Shown in pieces: positions 54,246 through 58,274 of a DNA stretch of 58,274 nt. Positions within the stretch are counted from its first letter, which is position 1. Each line of letters starts with the position of its first letter. The notes beneath the pieces are model-generated. The model was not told where the DNA came from, did not search any database, and was given only the letters and a program-made list of their open reading frames with translations. Source of the stretch: Bordetella parapertussis (GTDB lineage: Bacteria; Pseudomonadota; Gammaproteobacteria; Burkholderiales; SG8-41). The stretch spans positions 1-58,274 of the forward strand of contig CAMATZ010000038.1 in assembly GCA_945861275.1 (NCBI GenBank). Direction: 5' to 3'. Position numbers and translations under genes: made by a program.

Positions 54246-54350
54246 CGGCATGTCTCCTCTGAATTCATACTCTACCAAGCGACTCGCCTCGTCAAGAGCG
54301 CTTCCATCCAGATACAATCAACCGGCGAGCGTCCGCATCAGGAGATCACA

Positions 54351-55529
54351 TTGACCGCAGCAGCCGCAAAATCGCCGAACTACTTCATGTACTTTCCCGA
54401 CAACTACCGGTGGTCCGCCGAAATGCTTGCCATACTCGGCACGGCGCCCTATGGCGGGGCCGAAATCGCCGAGGTAGACCGGATCGGACGCCAGCTCAAA
54501 GCCTGCGTCGGCGACGACACCGCCTGGTTTAACGCATGGACAGCGGGTGGCGATTTATTGCTGTCGCGCGCGCAAAACGCGGAGTCCAAAAGCCATCCGC
54601 TAACCGCAGCCGCGAATTATCTGAGAGCCTGCTCGCAGTATCAACACGCCGAACATTTTCGCCAGCCCAAGGACGACGCCGCTGTTGCGGTATTTCGGCG
54701 CTCACTCGATTGTTTCCGCAAATACATGGCACTGATCGACCGCCCGCGCATTGAGGCGGTGGAGATTCCCTATGAAAACGGCGCCCTGCCGGCCTATTTC
54801 ATCCATGCCGAAAATACCCAACTGGCGCGCCCTCCCTGCGTGGTGCGCTTCGGTGGTTTCGATACGCAAAAAGAGTTGCAGTATCTGCGCGGCGTGGCTG
54901 ATCTGGTGCGGCGCGGTTTTTCGTGCCTGCTGGTCGATGGTCCGGGGATGGGCGAATCGATCCGTTTTCGCGGCTTTCAACTGCGTCACGATTACGAAGT
55001 GGTGGGAAGCGCGTGTCTGGATTATCTTGCCACCCGTAGCGATGTCGCGCTCGACCGCGTGGGCGTAGTGGCGCTCAGCCTCGGCGGCTATTTCGCCCCG
55101 CGCTGCGCGGCGCTCGATGCGCGCTTCAAGGCGTGCGTGGCCTGGGGCGCGATGTGGGATTTCCACCGCATGTGGCAAACGCGCATCGAGCGCATCGAGA
55201 GTCAGAAGAACGTTTCAATGCCGGCGCCGGCCGAGCATTTTCTGTGGGTGTTCGGGGAAAAAACCTACGCCGCTGCACTCCGGCGCACGGAAGGCTTCGT
55301 CCTCGACGGGGTGGTGCAGAACATGCGCTGCCCTTTCCTGCTGACGCACGGCACCGACGACGAGCAGGTGCCGCTCGCTGATGCCCAAAAATTGTTTGAT
55401 GCGGTCGGCTCCAGCGACAAGACCTTCAGAATCTTCACGCCCGAAGAAGGCGGCGCCCAGCACTGCCAGCGCGATTACCTGACGCGGGTGTGCGACACCA
55501 TCGCTGACTGGCTCGAGGAAAAACTTTAG
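54351..55529 (+). CDS. Alpha/beta hydrolase with helical cap
   Basis: The protein has 392 residues from a TTG at 54351, six bases after AGGAG. The first 150 residues are helical and form a cap or N-terminal domain. The core then shows the nucleophile in VVALSLGGYFAPR, acid LLTHGTDDEQVP and histidine GGAQHC. The plan resembles 2,6-dihydropseudooxynicotine hydrolase and related C-C or ester-cleaving enzymes. No signal peptide is visible. Its neighbours are three Bug proteins, which suggests use of an imported organic acid. Confidence 0.85.
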   Translation: MTAAAAKSPNYFMYFPDNYRWSAEMLAILGTAPYGGAEIAEVDRIGRQLKACVGDDTAWFNAWTAGGDLLLSRAQNAESKSHPLTAAANYLRACSQYQHAEHFRQPKDDAAVAVFRRSLDCFRKYMALIDRPRIEAVEIPYENGALPAYFIHAENTQLARPPCVVRFGGFDTQKELQYLRGVADLVRRGFSCLLVDGPGMGESIRFRGFQLRHDYEVVGSACLDYLATRSDVALDRVGVVALSLGGYFAPRCAALDARFKACVAWGAMWDFHRMWQTRIERIESQKNVSMPAPAEHFLWVFGEKTYAAALRRTEGFVLDGVVQNMRCPFLLTHGTDDEQVPLADAQKLFDAVGSSDKTFRIFTPEEGGAQHCQRDYLTRVCDTIADWLEEKL

Positions 55530-55687
55530 TCTGCCGCGGCCGCAGTCCGTCTTCTGCAGGTTGTGGTGACAAAGGAATCCCAACGGCACATGATAAAAAT
55601 AGCGCCATTGCTGACACGCTTGTCAACGTCAACACCAATTACCACGCACGCGCAACTAGCAGCACGTGCGCACTAAGGAAAAATGTC

Positions 55688-56671
55688 ATGAATAGACGTA
55701 ACGCGTGGCGGACGAGCTTGACGAGCGTTGCCTTATTTGCGCTGGGGCTGGCGCCGTTGCCGGGGCAAACCCAGGAAAAATATCCGGAGCGGTCGATCCG
55801 GCTGGTAGTCCCGTTTCCTGCCGGCGGCGGCACTGATGTTATGGGCCGCATTCTGGAGGCCAGAATTTCTTCGCTGCTGGGTCAGCAACTGGTTGTCGAC
55901 AACAAGACGGGCGCCGGTGGCGCGATCGGCGCTGCCGAGGTCGCACGCGCCAGGCCGGACGGCTATACCCTGTTGCTCGGCACCTCGTCGACCCACGTCA
56001 TCAATCCCCTGACCATGGAGAACCTGCCCTATGACGCGGTAAAGAGCTTCGCACCGATTACCGTACTTGGAATCAGCACCTATTTGATTGTCGCTCACCC
56101 GAGCGTCGCCGCTTCATTGCCGGAACTTATCAGGCGCGCAAAAGCCAGCCCCGGAAAATACTCGTACGGCGCCGTCAGCGGCATGGCTCAATTCAGCGCA
56201 GAGCTGTTCAAGAAGCAGGCCAGAGTCGATCTCTTGCATGTGCCCTACAGAATTACCGGCCAGAACCTGCAGGATCTCATGGGCGGGCAGATTCCGCTCA
56301 CCTCGACCATTCTCAGCGTGGCAACCCCGCATCACCGTTCCGGCAAACTGCGCATACTCGCTGTGTTCGGCGCACAGCGCTCCAGCGCAGTACCCGAAGT
56401 GCCGACGGCAATCGAGACCGGCGTGCAGGGGATGATTGCCTACACTTTCAATGTGCTGTTTGCCCCGGCGGGTACGCCGCGGACTATCATTGAGCAGTTA
56501 CATCAAGCCGCAGCGAAAGTCACACGGGACGAGGGTTTCAAAAAATCCCTGGATAACCTGGGCATCGAGGGAGTCACGGACTCCGGGCCCGAGAAGGCTG
56601 CCCAGCTGGTCAAAGACGAAATCGTCAAATGGGCGCCGATCGTCAAAGCGACCGGCATGAAAGTAAATTGA
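55688..56671 (+). CDS. Bug/TctC-type solute-binding protein
   Basis: The protein has 327 residues with a signal peptide ending near LPGQTQ. The core is PERSIRLVVPFPAGGGTDVM, and the motif DVMGRILEARISS marks the first ligand-binding lobe; later segments are AYTFNVLFAPAGTP and NLGIEGVTDSGPE. It follows the hydrolase by about 160 bases and may be its uptake partner. Confidence 0.92.
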   Translation: MNRRNAWRTSLTSVALFALGLAPLPGQTQEKYPERSIRLVVPFPAGGGTDVMGRILEARISSLLGQQLVVDNKTGAGGAIGAAEVARARPDGYTLLLGTSSTHVINPLTMENLPYDAVKSFAPITVLGISTYLIVAHPSVAASLPELIRRAKASPGKYSYGAVSGMAQFSAELFKKQARVDLLHVPYRITGQNLQDLMGGQIPLTSTILSVATPHHRSGKLRILAVFGAQRSSAVPEVPTAIETGVQGMIAYTFNVLFAPAGTPRTIIEQLHQAAAKVTRDEGFKKSLDNLGIEGVTDSGPEKAAQLVKDEIVKWAPIVKATGMKVN

Positions 56672-56832
56672 ATCAGCGGCGCGCTTGCGAGGGCGCAGCC
56701 TGTATGCCCTCCGCGAAATTCAAACGATTGACCTTTCTATGGGCTGGGTATAGTGTGCTGTTTGGTCAAAAATGGTGATAAAAATTCCTATACACCATCG
56801 CCAGCATCACCACTACCAGAAGGAGGAGTGTC

Positions 56833-57801
56833 ATGAGAGCAGTTCAAGTGTTGGCTGCGGTCATCGTCGGCATGCTGTGCGCCGCAGGCGTGGCCTGGTC
56901 GCAGGCTTATCCCAACAAGTCCGTGCGCGTGATCGTCCCATTTCCCCCGGGAGGCGCGAACGACATTGTGGCACGCCTCGTTATGCCAAAGGTCTCGGAA
57001 CAGATGGGCCAGTCGTTCATCATCGAAAACCGCACCGGCGCGGGAGGCACGATCGGCACGGCCGTCGTGGCGCAAAGCCCGCCCGACGGCTATACCTTGC
57101 TGATACAAACCATCGCCTCCCACGCCTCTAACCCGCACCTCTACAAGAAGCTGGCGTACGACGCGCTGGGTGATTTCGTCGGGGTAACCCCCCTCACGAG
57201 GCTGGTGACGGTACTCACCGTGCATCCCTCGCTGCCGGTACGGTCGGTGAAGGAGCTCATCGCGCTGGCAAAGAAACGCCCGAAAGAAATCCTCTTCGGC
57301 AATGCCGGCATCGGCAGCTTCATCCACCTGAACACGGTGATCATGGAATCCGCGACGGGCATCCAAATCATCCAGGTGCCGTTCAGAGGCGGTGGTCCCG
57401 CTGTTGTAGGCTTGATGTCTGGGGAAACCCAGGCCATGTTCGCGGGGATCGGCGATATTCTCGAGTACATCAAGGCGAATCGCGCGCGTCCGCTGGGGGT
57501 AACGTCCCTGGAGCGGGTGACGCAGCTCCCGGATGTGCCGGCGATCGCGGAAACCTTCCCGGGTTACGAATCCACGACCTGGGTCAGTGCTTTTGCACCG
57601 GCGGGAACCCCCAAGGCAATCATCGATCGGCTCAACGCCGAGTTCGGCAACGCGATGCGCGATCCTGGAATTGCCTCGAGGCTGAGCGGCCTGACGTACG
57701 ACCCCGTGCACAAGGCGCCGGAAGAGTTAGCCCAGCGCCTGAAAGCAGAATACGAGAAGATAGGCAAGCTGTTCCGCGAGTCCGGCGTGAAGGCCAATTA
57801 G
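56833..57801 (+). CDS. Bug/TctC-type solute-binding protein
   Basis: The protein has 322 residues with a signal peptide (LAAVIVGMLCAAGVAWSQ). An AGGAGG site lies just before the ATG. The core is PNKSVRVIVPFPPGGANDIV, with DGYTLLIQTIASHAS and STTWVSAFAPAGTP. It is a tandem partner of the preceding Bug gene on the same strand, but not a recent duplicate by eye. Confidence 0.92.
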   Translation: MRAVQVLAAVIVGMLCAAGVAWSQAYPNKSVRVIVPFPPGGANDIVARLVMPKVSEQMGQSFIIENRTGAGGTIGTAVVAQSPPDGYTLLIQTIASHASNPHLYKKLAYDALGDFVGVTPLTRLVTVLTVHPSLPVRSVKELIALAKKRPKEILFGNAGIGSFIHLNTVIMESATGIQIIQVPFRGGGPAVVGLMSGETQAMFAGIGDILEYIKANRARPLGVTSLERVTQLPDVPAIAETFPGYESTTWVSAFAPAGTPKAIIDRLNAEFGNAMRDPGIASRLSGLTYDPVHKAPEELAQRLKAEYEKIGKLFRESGVKAN

Positions 57802-57870
57802 CCGCGTCCATGGTGACCATTTCCTGGTCATCTACCCTGTCGATCAGGCGATACAGTTACTACCCTCATT

Positions 57871-57892
57871 ATTACCCTTACTAAAGGGTAAT
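57871..57892 (+). terminator. Possible terminator hairpin
   Basis: ATTACCCTT and AAGGGTAAT arms surround a four-base loop 70 bases after the Bug gene. There is no strong T-run directly after it, so the terminator call is tentative. Confidence 0.4.
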
Positions 57893-57985
57893 TACCTCTA
57901 CTACTTCGTCTTTTTCCAGCGTGCGGCAGATCCAAGGCCTTGGCACACGAGGACGTTTGCACGTTGCTGCCCTCTCATGACACGT

Positions 57986-58127
57986 ATCTACACACCTCCA
58001 CGTCACGGTCCCCTCGCCCCGCCTGCGGGGAGAGGGTTAGGGTGAGGGGCTGAGTGTTTCCCCTACCCTCACCCCAACCCTCTCCCGCCCCAAGGCGGGA
58101 GAGGGAGTTTCTCTGAGATGTGTAGAT
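57986..58127. repeat. Nested inverted repeat beside the IS3-type element
   Basis: Outer 13-base ends (ATCTACACACCTC and its inverse with one mismatch) enclose two C-rich/G-rich hairpin units (from about 58,010 to 58,106). The make-up resembles the repeat cluster near 37.5 kb, which also has a TGTAGAT motif. Confidence 0.65.
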
Positions 58128-58191
58128 TGTTGTGGTCTAATTCCAACGGACACCTTGATAGGTGGAAGATACACCAATTAAGGAGAAAGCA

Positions 58192-58274
58192 ATGAGTAAG
58201 GACCGCAGGACGTTTGACACGAGCTTCAAGCTACGAATTGTTCAAATGATCAAAGAGCAAGGTGTCGGTGTTGC
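58192..58274 (+). mobile_element. IS3-family orfA transposase, 5' part
   Basis: The ATG at 58192, with AAGGAGA upstream, opens a frame cut by the window edge. The residues MSKDRRTFDTSFKLRIVQMI fit the helix-turn-helix OrfA start of IS3-family elements. The terminal repeat is probably the TGGTCTAATTCCAACGGACA stretch near 58,133. Confidence 0.75.

Larger units (their letters stand above)
57802..58191. other. Intergenic region before the IS3-type element
   Basis: It contains a hairpin (57871-57892) that may end the Bug gene transcript, and a nested inverted repeat (57986-58127). The insertion sequence probably begins near 58,130-58,135. No coding frame is apparent. Confidence 0.5.

Noticed and set aside
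1-58274. tRNA, rRNA and CRISPR arrays
   Set aside because: I saw no tRNA-like cloverleaf ends, rRNA conserved segments or regularly spaced direct repeats on reading; the repeats present are inverted pairs.

Overview
The window (58,274 bp, GC-rich at roughly 60 percent by eye) looks like the chromosome of an environmental betaproteobacterium, probably Burkholderiales or Nitrosomonadales-like. The reasons are the many tripartite-tricarboxylate (Bug/TctC) solute-binding proteins, the betaproteobacterial style of the housekeeping genes (metG, apbC, dnaE, aroG, thyA, folA) and the dispersed inverted repeats seen in such genomes. No rRNA, tRNA or CRISPR array was found. Both edges lie in insertion sequences: an IS1595-type transposase fragment on the left and the start of an IS3-type orfA on the right.

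Region 1 (0.27-14.6 kb, all minus strand) is the most unusual part. Seven tightly packed genes, several joined by ATGA overlaps, encode a complete-looking electron-transfer system. In order of transcription these are a membrane cytochrome b with two 14-spaced histidine pairs, an FHA-domain decaheme cytochrome anchored in the inner membrane, a lipoprotein with two GlcG/HbpS-type domains, an SH3-containing outer-membrane beta-barrel, a decaheme cytochrome fused to LVIVD repeats, a c554-like cytochrome, and a cytosolic flavoprotein carrying two cyclic-nucleotide-binding domains and four [4Fe-4S] motifs. The set could connect a cytosolic redox pool through both membranes to the outer surface. I know of no described system with this composition.

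Region 2 (14.6-27.6 kb) is mostly housekeeping: an M17 aminopeptidase, thyA-folA, a FecR-domain protein paired with a TPR/beta-barrel outer-membrane protein, a PLP-dependent basic amino acid decarboxylase, apbC, metG and an enolase-superfamily enzyme. metG seems mosaic and has a dispersed repeat in its linker.

Region 3 (27.7-34.9 kb, minus strand) is a six-gene hydrogenase-4/complex-I-like operon (order hyfB, C, E, F, G, I). Its large subunit lacks both cysteine pairs that bind NiFe and no ferredoxin subunit is encoded, so it is probably an energy-converting-hydrogenase-related (Ehr) complex and not a hydrogenase.

Region 4 (34.9-37.6 kb) is a degraded accessory stretch with a MITE-like element, acyP, a PIN toxin and its candidate antitoxin in reversed order, and a TctC pseudogene.

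Region 5 (37.6-45.8 kb) holds a TPR protein, a WbuC-type cupin, dnaE, an alpha/beta hydrolase, a small membrane protein, a cobalamin-type binding protein and aroG. Region 6 (45.8-57.8 kb) is catabolic: four Bug-type binding proteins, an ADP-forming acyl-CoA synthetase, two MaoC-type hotdog proteins, an MmgE/PrpD protein, two alpha/beta hydrolases (one without its nucleophilic serine) and a glutathione S-transferase. This is the pattern of a cell that takes up and breaks down organic acids.
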